From NCBI GenBank assembly GCA_021018995.1, contig CM037585.1, positions 86,466,646 to 86,530,645 of the forward strand: 64,000 nucleotides of DNA. Direction: 5' to 3'. Each line of letters starts with the position of its first letter. Positions within the stretch are counted from its first letter, which is position 1. Shown here piece by piece: positions 43,007 to 53,735 of this stretch. The position numbers and the translations under genes are program-made. The notes under the pieces were generated by a model. That model was given only the letters and a program-made list of their open reading frames with translations, was not told the DNA's origin and made no database searches. Source of the DNA: Chloranthus sessilifolius. Lineage: Eukaryota; Streptophyta; Magnoliopsida; Chloranthales; Chloranthaceae.

Positions 43007-45344
43007 TGTAGATGTTTAACGACGCTGCAACACATTAATGATCACGCTTGAGAGCGGGTGTGGGTTACTTCTTTACTGAATCGTTTGCCTGCGAACGTTA
43101 GCAGTTATGTCTTTTCTTATAATTTTGATAGTTTAATTTTCTTTTATTTCCCGTTATTATTAGAGTTCTGATCAGTTTAGACTTCCTTGATTTTGTTATG
43201 AGTTTAGTTGTGAATTTGTTAGAGTGAGTGGATCTATTCTAATATTATAATTCTATTAGGGTCTAATTAGTTTAGTTTCCTAATCTCATTAGAATTCTAA
43301 TTAATTCAGTGTCCTAATACTACTAGAAGTCTGATTAATTTTAGTCTCCTAATCCCATTAGAACTCTAATTGTGATCAGGTTTCCTAATTGTACTAGGAG
43401 TGGACATGTAATAGTTCTAGTGAAACTCTAATTAATTTGAGCATGCTAATTGTACTAAAATTCGAACTGACCAAGTATGCTAATTGTATTGAAAGTCTAA
43501 TTAAATCAAGTATAACAGTCTTACCAGAATTCTAATCAAAATAGAAAACAAATTTTACTAAAACTCTAATTCAAGCAAAGGAATTAATTTTAATAAAATC
43601 AAATTAAAACAAGTAAACTAATTTTATTAAAAATCTAATTAAAACAGATAAACTATTTTTATTAATATTCTAATTAAAGCAATGAACTAACTATACTGAA
43701 TCCTAATTAAAGCATTGAAATTAATCATACTAAGTTCTGATTTAAAGTAAGAAATTAACCAATTAAAATATGATTTAAAGAAATTAATCAATCATACTAA
43801 AATCTAATGAACTTAATTAATTATGCTGAAATAAAATAAATCTACTGATTAATTATACTAAAAAATAATAAGAAAAAGTAGTTAATTAGTTCTAAAATTC
43901 TAAAAAAAAGAGTTTTCGGCCCGCTATGCTAAGGACGATTGGCCTCGTTCCCGAGTACCCTCTGTACACTCCCTTGGGCAAATCGGGTGGTTGAGATTGA
44001 AGATAAATTAAATTTCAGACTGTAAAATAGTATTTTGGACTTTTCAGAGTTAATTTCAGAGTGGTAATTATGAATAAAATTATGGACTAGAATTATAGAA
44101 ACTAAAATTAATATTTAAGATATTTGGAGATATTAAAATAGGAAATTAAAATTAAAATTTGAAATTTAGGACTAAATTCGGGTCCGAAATCAGAAAATTA
44201 GACCGTATGAATAAGGACTGGTTCTGAATTCAAAGAATTAGAACCAGAAATTAATGATAGGACTAGAGATTGAGATTTTAGAATGAAATTAAGGCATAGG
44301 GTCGGTAAATTAGATCGTCAGATTAAGGACTGGTTCCGAATTCGGAGAATTAGAACCAAATATAAAAAAATTTGCGGTCTGAAAAGGGTGCTGCGGTCTC
44401 GGACTAAAAATTAAAATCTATAATTAAAACTAAGAGAAAAATATCCTAGGTCTAAAGCTAAGGTTTTTTACCTAGGACCGGGGCTGCGGAGAGAAACCTC
44501 AGAAATTTCAAAGCTTGAATCTCGAAATCATAACTAGGTTGCTCGATGGGTTTGTCCTTGGAGTTCTCTAGTTTCGGAATCCACAAAAAATTCCGTTCTC
44601 TCTCGAAAATTGCTAGCCTCTTTCGCGTCTCCTTTTTTTGGGTCAAAAATAAAAAAAGCTTTTATAGGTGTTTCTTCAATTACGCGCCTTTTTCCAGGCG
44701 TTTAACTGAATTACGTGCCAGTTTTCCGGTGCTTAATCGCTTTGAGTCGGTCACGGACTCAGTGAGCGACCGGCTGACTTACTCAGCAAGTTTCCTAGTC
44801 CTAATAACATTATAACTAATTGCATGCCCATTTTGGAGTGTGTAAATCAATTAAGCGCCATTCTCGAAGTGTTTAATTGAGGAAACTTAGGGGTCAAGGA
44901 CAGTGAGGCTAGGCCGGGCGTAAGCCAAGTGTGTGCCAGTGATGTGGCACTCAATCCAATTACTCGCCTGGTGTCAAGCGCATGATCAAGTCTCGAATTG
45001 GTCTGGGGAAAGGAAGTCTGGTCTGATAAGGGACTGTTTAGACACTGGTGATTCTGCATGCAATCGAATTACATGCATGATTTTAGGCGCTTAATTCAGG
45101 GCTGTTCGGGTCTAGTCTCTAGTCTGAAATGTAAGACTATTGTTTCAGTTTACATTCTGACTATATACTATTATTTCAGTATATAGTCTCCCTACGTTGG
45201 GTCCTGAGCCACAGAGCTATTATTTCAGCTTGTGTTCAGCCATATACTATTATTTCAGCATATAGTCCCATATCAGGGTTATGAGGTCAAAGGTTGATCG
45301 AGCAAATATGTATATTCTGAGAGGGCAAAATGGGGGTGTCTACA
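43007..45344 (-). repeat. Tat-type LTR F
   Basis: The right end TGGGGGTGTCTACA followed by GATGCCCCTTTTCGG is the LTR/purine-tract junction of a minus-strand Tat element. The left end is put at TGTAGATG (43007) by the TG rule only. A minus-strand TATA box CCTATAAAAGC lies at 44656-44666. U3 to its right holds an array of AATTAAGCGCC half-sites (44678-45095). The R/U5 part (43240-43870) is AT-rich with many CTAATTAAA words. No partner LTR is recognised. Confidence 0.65.
44678..45095. promoter_or_regulatory. Half-site array AATTAAGCGCC/GGCGTTTAATT in U3 of LTR F
   Basis: Forward half-sites start at 44678, 44709, 44818 and 44849, reverse ones at 44697, 44728, 44838 and 44869. Within each cluster both series step by exactly 31 bp. 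Further copies lie near 44955-44990 and 45060-45095. Confidence 0.65.
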
Positions 45345-45359
45345 GATGCCCCTTTTCGG
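45345..45359 (-). other. Polypurine tract of Tat element F
   Basis: CCGAAAAGGGGCATC on the minus strand before TGTAGACACCC. Confidence 0.8.
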
Positions 45360-46186
45360 TGTGCTCTTGTAAAGTAAGAATGCGTCGAAGAAGTATACAC
45401 CCCTCATTCGAGGTGTCTTCTCATTTCTCTTGGGAAATCACAAATGTAAATTGGGGATGCTAACATGACATGATTGGCTTTCTTATCTATCAGCATAAGC
45501 TAAAATAGAGCATTCAAAGGGCAAATGGTAGCATTGAAGGGCACATTTCGGGTCCGTGGGTGCATGGTGCATCCCATCGCATGGTGCGAGCTAACAGAGG
45601 GATTTTATGCAATCGATGTACCGGGGCGTCAATCAAATGTCCAAAACAATGTCCAGGGATCGATAATAATAAAATGAAGTATCATGTAATATCGAAGGCT
45701 TTTACAAGTCATGTAAGACCGGGCATGTCATTGCTCACACCAATGCGCGCCAGACATTCCTTTTCTAATAGGCGTTTGTAAGTTCTTAGATTAAATATAC
45801 TCAATATTCAGTTTCCCAGGGGAATGGTCTATTTGGGCTGATAATGGGGGTCTTGTGAGGTGTGCTCAATTGAATTTTGCGCAGTGGCGCGTGTGCTTGA
45901 TTCATCTGGAGTCGGCCTCTAAGATGGGAATTCTAGTACTAACGCATCTGAACAAATGATTTTGCACAATGGAGTATGCGCTTGATCCAATTCTCCACAG
46001 TGGGATATGCGCTTGATTGTGAGTTCAGGGGTCAGCCTGTAAGTTGGGAATTCTAGTCCTAACGTGTTTGAACAAATGATTCTGTGCAGTGGAGTATGCG
46101 CTTGATCCAATTCTGCGCAGTGGGATATGTGCTTGATTGCGAGTTCAAGGGTCTTAGGAGTTAAAGGTCAGGTTTAAGTGTAATTT
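45360..46186 (-). other. 3' internal part of Tat element F, with 120-bp tandem repeats
   Basis: There is no gene. GGGAATTCTAGT recurs with a 120-bp step (TTCTAG at 45931 and 46051), each unit carrying TGCGCTTGATCCAATTCT and CAGTGGGATATG words; a partial third unit lies at 45860-45930. The region ends where LTR E begins (46187), and nothing of the element's coding part is seen. Confidence 0.65.
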
Positions 46187-48440
46187 TGTAACATCCCTGA
46201 AATCTTGGGCTTTGAATAGTGTCCTCAAGATGCATGCCCGACTGGTCATAAGTTGGACCAAGAGAAAGTCAACTTTATGACTTAGGTTTAATTTGGTTTG
46301 AGGTAAATGTGCTCGTAAGCGTGGTGTTAGATGTTACTATGAGGTCGCATACACCTGTTATGGGTGTATGTGTTTTGCACCAAAAACATGAAAGGAGTTA
46401 AGTAGCCTTTATGATAAAGAGAAGTTATTTCTCTTTTAATTGGTGGTTAAGGATTTATGAAGAGAGAGAGAGAGAGAGAGTGAAGAGAATGGAGTAAATG
46501 CTAGGGAATCTTGTGAGGAGTTCGGATTGAAGACGTCCATGGGCATTAATTCCGAAGGCAGCGTGAGAGAATTCGTTGGAGTCGGAGCTAAGAACCCTAG
46601 CCCTTGACCCAAGCCATTGAATCAATCATGAGATTAATTTGAGGTGAGTTTTGTTGATTTTAATATGTTTAATGTTTGAGATTGGTTGTAATGACTAAAT
46701 GATGAATTAAAGAGAGAAAAAGAAGAAAAATTGAAAGAAAAGAAAGTTGGAAGAACAGTCCGAAGAGGGCTGTTTTATGAAAAATTCGATTAATCGAATT
46801 CCAAAATTGATTAATCCATTTTTGTCAGAAATCAGTTTTGAAGACTAAAGCACGAAACCGATTAATTGAAATTAATTCGATTAATCGATTTTTGGTTTTC
46901 GATTAATCGATTTGAAATTGATTAATCATCTGGGTACTCTCAGTGACTGAAAAATGAGGAGTCTGGGAAAACTGATTAATCGATTTTCAAATCGATTAAT
47001 CAATTTTGAAATTTTGATTAATCAATTTGGGATCGATTAATCGATTTTGGAAATTCGATTAATCGATATAGTGATTGATTAATCGATTTTGACAGTATTT
47101 GAGGGAGTTTTGTTTTGGACTTTGGAGTTCTGGGAGGGGCTTGTACCTTTTTTTATGCATCATTATTGATGCTTTGCATGTGATATGATGTAAATTAGGT
47201 TGAGCATGTGAATGCAAGCATGGGATACCACTATGGACTTTGACGCTTGGAAATTCAAACGCGTGAGGTAGGGAATACCTTGAACATGTACTTTAATTAC
47301 AATAGCATGTATCTAGTGATATGTAAATGAATAGTTATGCATTGAGAGCATAAAGATGTGCATATATTTCTTGAAAAGTAGTTGAGCATATGAAATTAAA
47401 GTTGTGTGTGTGTGTGAACATTAAGTAAGAAACTAAGTATGCTATAAGTATGTGACATCCCCAGGGGGTGTGAATGTTATATGGGCATCTGAGTGGTGCA
47501 TATGAGCTGGTTACATCTCAGGGATGTATGGAAATTGTGAACATCTGTGTGATGTGAAGTTAACTAAATGAGAATTGAACATGCCTAAAATACTATGTTT
47601 AGCACAATAACACGGTGAATAACTATATATAGTTGCACATTTGATTTAAGGTTTGAGAATACTCCACTGACACGGTGGTATACCCATGACTGACTCGGTA
47701 GGATATTCGTGACTGGTACGGCGGCCAATCCGTATACCAGTATGACATCCCAGGGATGTATGTGAGCTTAGTACCCTGTCACCTATTAGGAAGAGACCTG
47801 GGTAGTATTACATGAATGAAAAATGAAAGAAAAATAGTCTAATTGGACGACGATGGTGGGTATTCCATTGGGGCTCGAGGCTATAGTGCATCGAGGATTA
47901 TTTAAGTTATTGATTTAAGCTTTTAGGCCGATCTTTGTCTTTTGTGAGCAAGTTGAAAACCAGTAAACACATGTAGAGTAACAGATGCATTCAATTCATA
48001 CTTTTTATAACTCAAACTATTTTTTCAGCAATTTTATTGATCAATCATATTTCTAAATATCATGGAATATATGTGAGTAAGATAGATTTATATGTTCACA
48101 CTGTTGTTTCCCTCTTGAGCTATGATGTAGCTCACCCTTTAGACTATACATCGCAAGTTCGGTGCTTTCTATTACTACTGCTTTGGGAGACGTTGATCCG
48201 AAGGATTCGGATTACATGCCTGGGAAGGAGTTAGAGCCCCCTCCTGAGGATTTCTTCTAGAGGACCCTTGCGTACTTTGATAAGAATTTTGAGAGAGAAA
48301 CTGTACGGCTTGGTATGTCCAGCCTTTTTTTAAGAAAAATGTAATATGAATTGAGATATTCTTTTGGCGAACCATCCATGGTGACTGCTGAGTTGTCACT
48401 GATGGTTCTAGTTGGTTCTCTTGCTCATGTAGGGGCATGA
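46187..48440 (+). repeat. Chromovirus (Tekay-like) LTR E with remnant primer site
   Basis: It starts TGTAACATCCCTGAAATC, the common chromovirus LTR start. The body has typical phrases (CATCCCCAGGGGGTGTGAA; CATCCCAGGGATGTATG). Near the right end GTAGGGGCATGAGATCAGAAC looks like the LTR end and a damaged TGGTATCAGAAC (tRNA-Met type) primer site, so this is a 5' LTR with a truncated internal region rather than a solo LTR. The end position is uncertain by about 10 bp. It carries the ATTAATCGAT array. Confidence 0.65.
46784..47095. promoter_or_regulatory. Phased ATTAATCGAT array in LTR E
   Basis: Centres of the TTAA core fall at 46791, 46812, 46863, 46873, 46882, 46904, 46923, 46977, 46997, 47019, 47038, 47060 and 47080 (rounded down). 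Gaps are 21, 51, 10, 9, 22, 19, 54, 20, 22, 19, 22 and 20: 289 bp in 28 steps of about 10.3 bp. Many copies extend to the full palindrome ATCGATTAATCGAT. Confidence 0.75.
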
Positions 48441-50152
48441 GATCAGAACTACCTTTTTGAGTTATGGGAGGACTACAGTGATTCGCGAGTCGAGAGAGAC
48501 AGGTTTTGAAAACATTTGACTTAATCATAGCTAACTATATTTATTTGAAGTAATATCAAGTAAAACAAAGAAAAAAGGTGGGTAGTACTTACCTAAGAGT
48601 GATACTTACCTAAATTGTGCATAGTTTATATGGTCTGGTGGCGCTATAGTATCGCGATGGGACTTTGGAGATTTCTTCTCTCTTCGAGTCTGCTGTGGCA
48701 GGGTTTGGCAGTTGTGATGTGATATCTTGGGAGAAATGATGTCGCGATGAGACAGGGGGATTCTCCTTTTCTTTGGGTGCGAGATGGGTGAGTCTTGGTG
48801 GGATGTGGGGATCAATTCGGGAGAGAGAGAGAGTCCTTTGCCTTAGCGATCAGACGTAATTAATCTTTCCCTCTTTTCATCATACGGCGTGGCATGTGCT
48901 GTCTGAGCTTTTTGTTTTTTTTTTTTTTTTTTTTTTCAGGTATTGATGCTTGTGATGGGATGTCAATTGAGTGTAGTTAGCGGTGGGATGCTGGTGGTAT
49001 ATCTGCGCGATGGGACGCTGACGTCTTTCTTTGGCAGATTTTGGATTATAAAAGAAGTCGCGTTGTGGTTGCATCGTGATTGGCTTCGTCTTTAGGCAGT
49101 TTACTTTTGGCTTTTCGCGATGGGTCATGAGGGTATGGTTAATTTATTACGATAGAGATAGATATTAAGGTGATATGGGGATGGGTGAGTAGATCTTTCT
49201 TTTCTGCCAGAACATCTTGTGAGGCTACATGATGGGACAGAAGAATTTTGATCAAGATGGGGTACAAGGGTGTGAGGGTGAAGATTTCATCCAAAGTCAG
49301 GTATTGCGCACCTGTTTTAGGTCGCTCAATAAGATTGCGCTCCTATTTTCGAGTGTGTGATCGCAGGTTCGAGGGGCCGTTTACGCATGTGGGAGTGTGC
49401 GTGCGATTAGATCATGCGCTCTAATTATGGCACGTGATCGAGGCGTCAGCAGGTCAGTGTACAGGTGACTTTTCATAATGCACGATGTGAGTCGATCATT
49501 TAATCGGGTTGCGCGGCCTATAACTTATGCGTGATCGGAGCATCGCATAGTTGGCATGGGCGATGGTTTCATTGAGCGCTTGGGTCGTAGCGCGTGTTTT
49601 AGATTGTGCATAGTGTGCGTGGCACGTGATCGAATTAAATGCACGTTTCTTGGCACATGAATAAGTCTGTACTCTATATAAGCGAGGGAACTTTCATTTA
49701 TTTTTCATTCTCTGGTTTAGTCTCGAGTTTTGACCTTTTTCTAGAATTCGTATTTTAGTGATATTGGGCGGTCTAACCGTCCGATTGGGATGTTGTTTCT
49801 TCCTATATTCGTTATTTCACATGATCTCTGTCCTGAGGTGATGCTCGTGGATGATACTATTCTGGGAGTGGGCGATATTAGGAATGAGGGCGCTTGTCTT
49901 CACATCAATCCCTTTTAGGGAGTAGTGAAGGCAACGTTGATGAGGTGGCGGTGGAGGAGGTGAAGATGGTGAAAGAGAAGGAGTAAAAAGTGGAGGGATG
50001 TGTTTCCTAACCAATTCTCCCTAAAGTCTTTGATTGGACGCTCATAGCAGAATCTGCTCCTCACTTTGTCTCAGTTTTGAACCCAGTCTTCATTTTGGGT
50101 TGTAGGTTAAAGTTTAGGTTTTCGTTTTGGGTTGTAAATTCAGGAGGTATGC
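48441..50152. other. Unassigned repeat-derived stretch
   Basis: To about 48550 this looks like chromovirus leader. From 48650 to 49125 CGCGATGGGAC-type words occur (48653, 48743, 49006, 49116), and from 49300 to 49650 words such as GTGATCGA and TGCGCTCTAATTATG. A plus-strand TATA box TATATAAGCGAGGG lies at 49675. No frame has a family resemblance. Probably remains of one or two more LTRs, class not determined. Confidence 0.45.
49675..49682 (+). promoter_or_regulatory. Candidate TATA box in unassigned stretch
   Basis: TATATAAG in GTACTCTATATAAGCGAGGG, followed about 30 bp on by pyrimidine-rich TTTCATTCTCTGG. It looks like an LTR promoter. Confidence 0.45.
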
Positions 50153-50421
50153 TGTTGAGAACTGGAAAATACCATTTTCCACCCCTTAACCTGAGTCTTG
50201 ATAGACCTTTGAGAGTACTAAAGAAGTGTTTTTAGCGTTTATTTTATAGCTAATAATAAAGGCAGGCTTAACCCTAAAAGCAGCTTAAAAGTGCCAAAAA
50301 GATGATGACTTATGTGAATCTAGTGGAAGAAGGAGAAGGGACAAACTCACTGGCTGACAAAATGCCTAAACTAAAGAGGACAAAGGCCCGATCTCAACCT
50401 GGAAAGAGGTTTAGAGCTATT

Positions 50422-50640
50422 CGAACAGAAGAATGCATTACAGAATGCTTTTCGAAAAGAACCTAAACTTTTCGAAAAGATCTAAAAGCTCCAGGCTTAA
50501 TTTTCGAAGAGCACCTGAACTCTTCGAAAGGATTTCTGACCTATTCGAAAAGAAGAGAACTCCTTGTGAACAACACCAGAACTGTGCGAAAAGAGCTTCA
50601 GAAGTTACAGTACCTTACGAAAAGTTCTCCAAACTGTGCA
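50422..50640. promoter_or_regulatory. Phased TTCGAAAAG word array in U3 of Athila C
   Basis: Core positions are 50422, 50453, 50473, 50505, 50525, 50546, 50567 (TGTGAA variant), 50587, 50618 and 50639. Gaps are 31, 20, 32, 20, 21, 21, 20, 31 and 21 bp: 217 bp in 21 steps of 10.3 bp. Same word class as element A, but the order of two- and three-turn gaps differs. Confidence 0.78.
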
Positions 50641-51000
50641 AAATGGCATTCTAAAGATTCCCAGCATCTGCAAGGGTAATTCAGTAATCTCTGCATGTGC
50701 CCCAATGCATTTAAAAACCCAAGGACATTCTGGAAGATTTTGAGCACGAACCAAAGGCATATCCCACCCCATGTGAACACCCGAAGATGAAATTACTTGG
50801 CGGAAACTTCTAGAAGCTCTAATAGATTTTTGAATTACATAACAGAATTGATGCTTCTGTCATCTGATTGGCTGAACTAGATCAAGTAGTTATGATTGGC
50901 CAAAACAGATCTGGATCCTTGTGCTCGACTCCTATTGGTTGATACAGATCTAACCAATTCTGATTGGTTGATACACATCTGAGCTAGACTTGGGGAAAAC

Positions 51001-51008
51001 TATAAATA
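51001..51008 (+). promoter_or_regulatory. TATA box of Athila C LTR
   Basis: TATAAATA within GGGGAAAACTATAAATACATG, about 360 bp after the word array. Confidence 0.75.
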
Positions 51009-52014
51009 CATGAACTATTTGCCCGATTTGGGCATCCAGATTTTGAGTTTCATTTCTATTGCCCCATTTCCAACTCAGATAGCTTGTCTAAAACCTTTGT
51101 AATAGCCTAGCTTTTGTCTGTACTTAAGAACTATGAGATACTTGTGTAAATTCAAGTGAGAATTGTATTCAAGACTACAAATCCGAGAGCTGTTTAAGCT
51201 GTGCTCTGTAATTGTAATGGTGAATTTGAAAAGGTTGCTGTGAACCGTACGTTCTCAATTGGATTCGTGTTAAGGGTTTCCTGTGATCTCCTTATTTCAT
51301 TAGATTCCTTTAGATTTACTGTTTTTAAAGCAATTTCCCTTAATTCATTATCCCTGTGAGAATTGGCGTTTGTAACCTAATTTCTCACAACATTTGTGGT
51401 AGTGTTTTTTTTGTTCTGAATCATGAATTCGAATTGAAGACTATTGGATGATCTGTGTCCATTGAAGTGGACAGACCATAGCCATAAGTCCAACTTAATT
51501 TCAATCCTTGAGTTGGATTACTTTCTCTTGCATCTGTGCTGGTAGCCAGATGAAGATTGGTTAATATCTCATTTGCTTTACATTTATTCTCATTCTACAA
51601 TCAAGTACTGAATTGAAGTTAGATATTATTTCTCCATTCTTAGTAATTTACATCAAATCTCCCCAATTCGAATCTGGATCATTTAGTTTTAATTTTTACT
51701 TTTATCATTTAGTTAATGTGACAAATTCAACCTCCCATCTTATGTGCTTTGTAGATAGGATCAGAGGTCAGATCTGGTAGCTCAGATCTGAAGGTTTATC
51801 TTACATTTTAAATCAATTCCCTGTAGACGATCTTTTACTCACTTACATTTAAAACTTGCTACAATTGGCCCTGATCTTGCAGGCTAATTATGTTCTCTCT
51901 GTGCTGATATTTTCTTATTCTTTTGAGTTTTCCAAATTCAGTACAATTCATCATTTGTAAGTCTGTTTTCAAAACACAAATAAATCATGCACACTAAGAA
52001 CAACAACAAGTTTT

Positions 52015-52031
52015 TGGTGCCGCTGCCGGGG
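52015..52031 (+). other. Athila C primer-binding site
   Basis: TGGTGCCGCTGCCGGGG, six bases after the LTR end; differs from the B site by one C-to-T change. Confidence 0.87.
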
Positions 52032-52204
52032 AATAGATTTTAAAATTGGTAGACTTAAGTTTTTTTTTTATTGTTACATCAGTGCTAACTGTTCTATTGT
52101 TTAAAATCTGTGCAGTTATTCCTATACATTTGAGCTTGGAATCTACTTTGAAAGGAATACTGAAGGTTCGCTTTGCATAATTTTACTCTCTATTTCTGTG
52201 TTGT

Positions 52205-53606
52205 ATGTTTGGTAGGAGGACTCTCAATCCTGAGATTGTCCCTCTGAATTTAGAAGTTGAAAGGATACTAAGAACCAGACAAACATCACAGAATTTTGCT
52301 GAAACTGCTACTATGGGTGAGCAACCTAGACTTTTGAGGGATTACTTTGCACCTGGTGCATATAATTCCCCATTTTGTATCCAATTTCCTACTGTTGAAG
52401 GAAATTATGAGATCAAATCATCAACTATCCAGATGCTGCCTTCTTTCCATGGTTTTAAGTAAGGAAGATCCATACAAGCATGTGGATGAATTCTTGTCTC
52501 TTTGTACAACATTCAACATAGCTGGACTTGGTCCAGAGGCAACCAAGCTTAGGCTCTTTCCTTTTTCATTAAAGGACAAAGCTAGAGCATGGCTGCCATG
52601 TTGCCACCAAACAACATTACTTCTTGGAATGATTTGCAATGTCAATTTTTAGCCAAATACTTCCCTATGTCTAAGACCAGCCAGTTGAGATAAAATATTG
52701 TTTCTTTCTCACAACACTCAACTGAAACTTTTCATGAAGCATGGGAAAGGTTTAAAGAACTTTTAAGGCAATGTCCTCATCATCAAATTCCCTGATGGCA
52801 GCTTGTTCAAAACTTCTATCAGGGAATTGGTCAAAAGGGCAAGAATATGGTAGATGCTTCTTGTGGAGGCACCTATTTGCAAAAAACAGTTGAGGAAGTC
52901 TGGGACCTATTTGAAGTGATTGGTGAAAATTCAACTCAACAGGAATCTTTGTCAAGAGACATTGAGAATCCTGCTCGGTTGAACAATCAGCAGACCACCA
53001 AGGGAAAGATTTATGAGGTGAATGAGTTGGAAAGAAAAATGGATAATTTGACCACTAAGTTTGATAGATTGATGGATTCACTTAAAAATCCAATGGTTGC
53101 AAGAGTAGAGGAGGCATGTTTGATATGCCAGTCCCCTACTCATTCACATGATCAATGTCCAGCTGCACCACAGTTCCCAGATCTAGTGGTGGAGCAAGCT
53201 CATGCTGCCCAATCGTTTGGACAGATGCAGTCAAATGAATATGTATGGAGAGGGCACCCCAAAATTAAGGTGGAACCAGGGCAATTATCAATCACAACAG
53301 CAGCAGCAACCAAAGAATCAAATACCTTTCAAAACTGCTCAGACTATAAACTTTCACAGTCAGAGCATAAAGAAGATTGAAGAAACATTGGGCCAACTTT
53401 CAAATACTTTGGCCAAAAGAGAAGAAGGCAGGTTACCCAGCCAACCATTGAATAATCCTAAAGGACAGTTTATGGTTGGAGATGCCTCTATTTCACATGA
53501 AGAAGTAAAAGCTATCACTACTTTGAGAAGTGGAAGAATTATAAATAACAATGTGGATCTTGAAAAAAAAGAAGAAAAAATTGAGGAAACTGCTAGAAAT
53601 ATGTAG
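52205..53606 (+). pseudogene. Athila C Gag, broken
   Basis: Start MFGRRTLNPEIVPLNLEVER at 52205, matching the B start. The first frame ends at a stop near 52460. The core continues in the next frame (DPYKHVDEFLSLCTTFNIAG, RLFPFSLKDKARAWL) to about 52650. After further stops the part from 52847 has ASCGGTYLQKTVEEVWDLFE and a CCHC zinc knuckle CLICQSPTHSHDQC near 53116-53160. The Gln-rich tail runs in another frame to 53606 (ITTLRSGRIINNNVDLEKKE). Same layout as B, with different breaks. Confidence 0.88.
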
Positions 53607-53735
53607 CAGGAGCAGCATGATGTTAGCATTGGGGGTATTGATGTACCTCAGAAAAATAAAAAAAATGAAAAAACAAAAAATCAAAATAATTCTGGTAATG
53701 ATTCTAAAGATATAAATGAAGGACTAGTTCCTCAT

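Larger units (their letters stand above)
50153..52008 (+). repeat. Athila C 5' LTR
   Basis: TGTTGAGAACTGG to AAGAACAACAACA, 1856 bp; same family as the LTRs of element A. U3 word array 50422-50640; TATA box TATAAATA at 51001; conserved stem element near 51447-51487. Confidence 0.95.

Noticed and set aside
43240..43870. AT-rich CTAATTAAA-rich block considered as a MITE or matrix-attachment region
   Set aside because: No terminal inverted repeats or target duplication; it lies within the presumed R/U5 of LTR F.
46187..48440. LTR E as a solo LTR
   Set aside because: I found no target duplication to match AATTT at 46182-46186, and a damaged primer-site-like word follows its right end, so a truncated element fits better.
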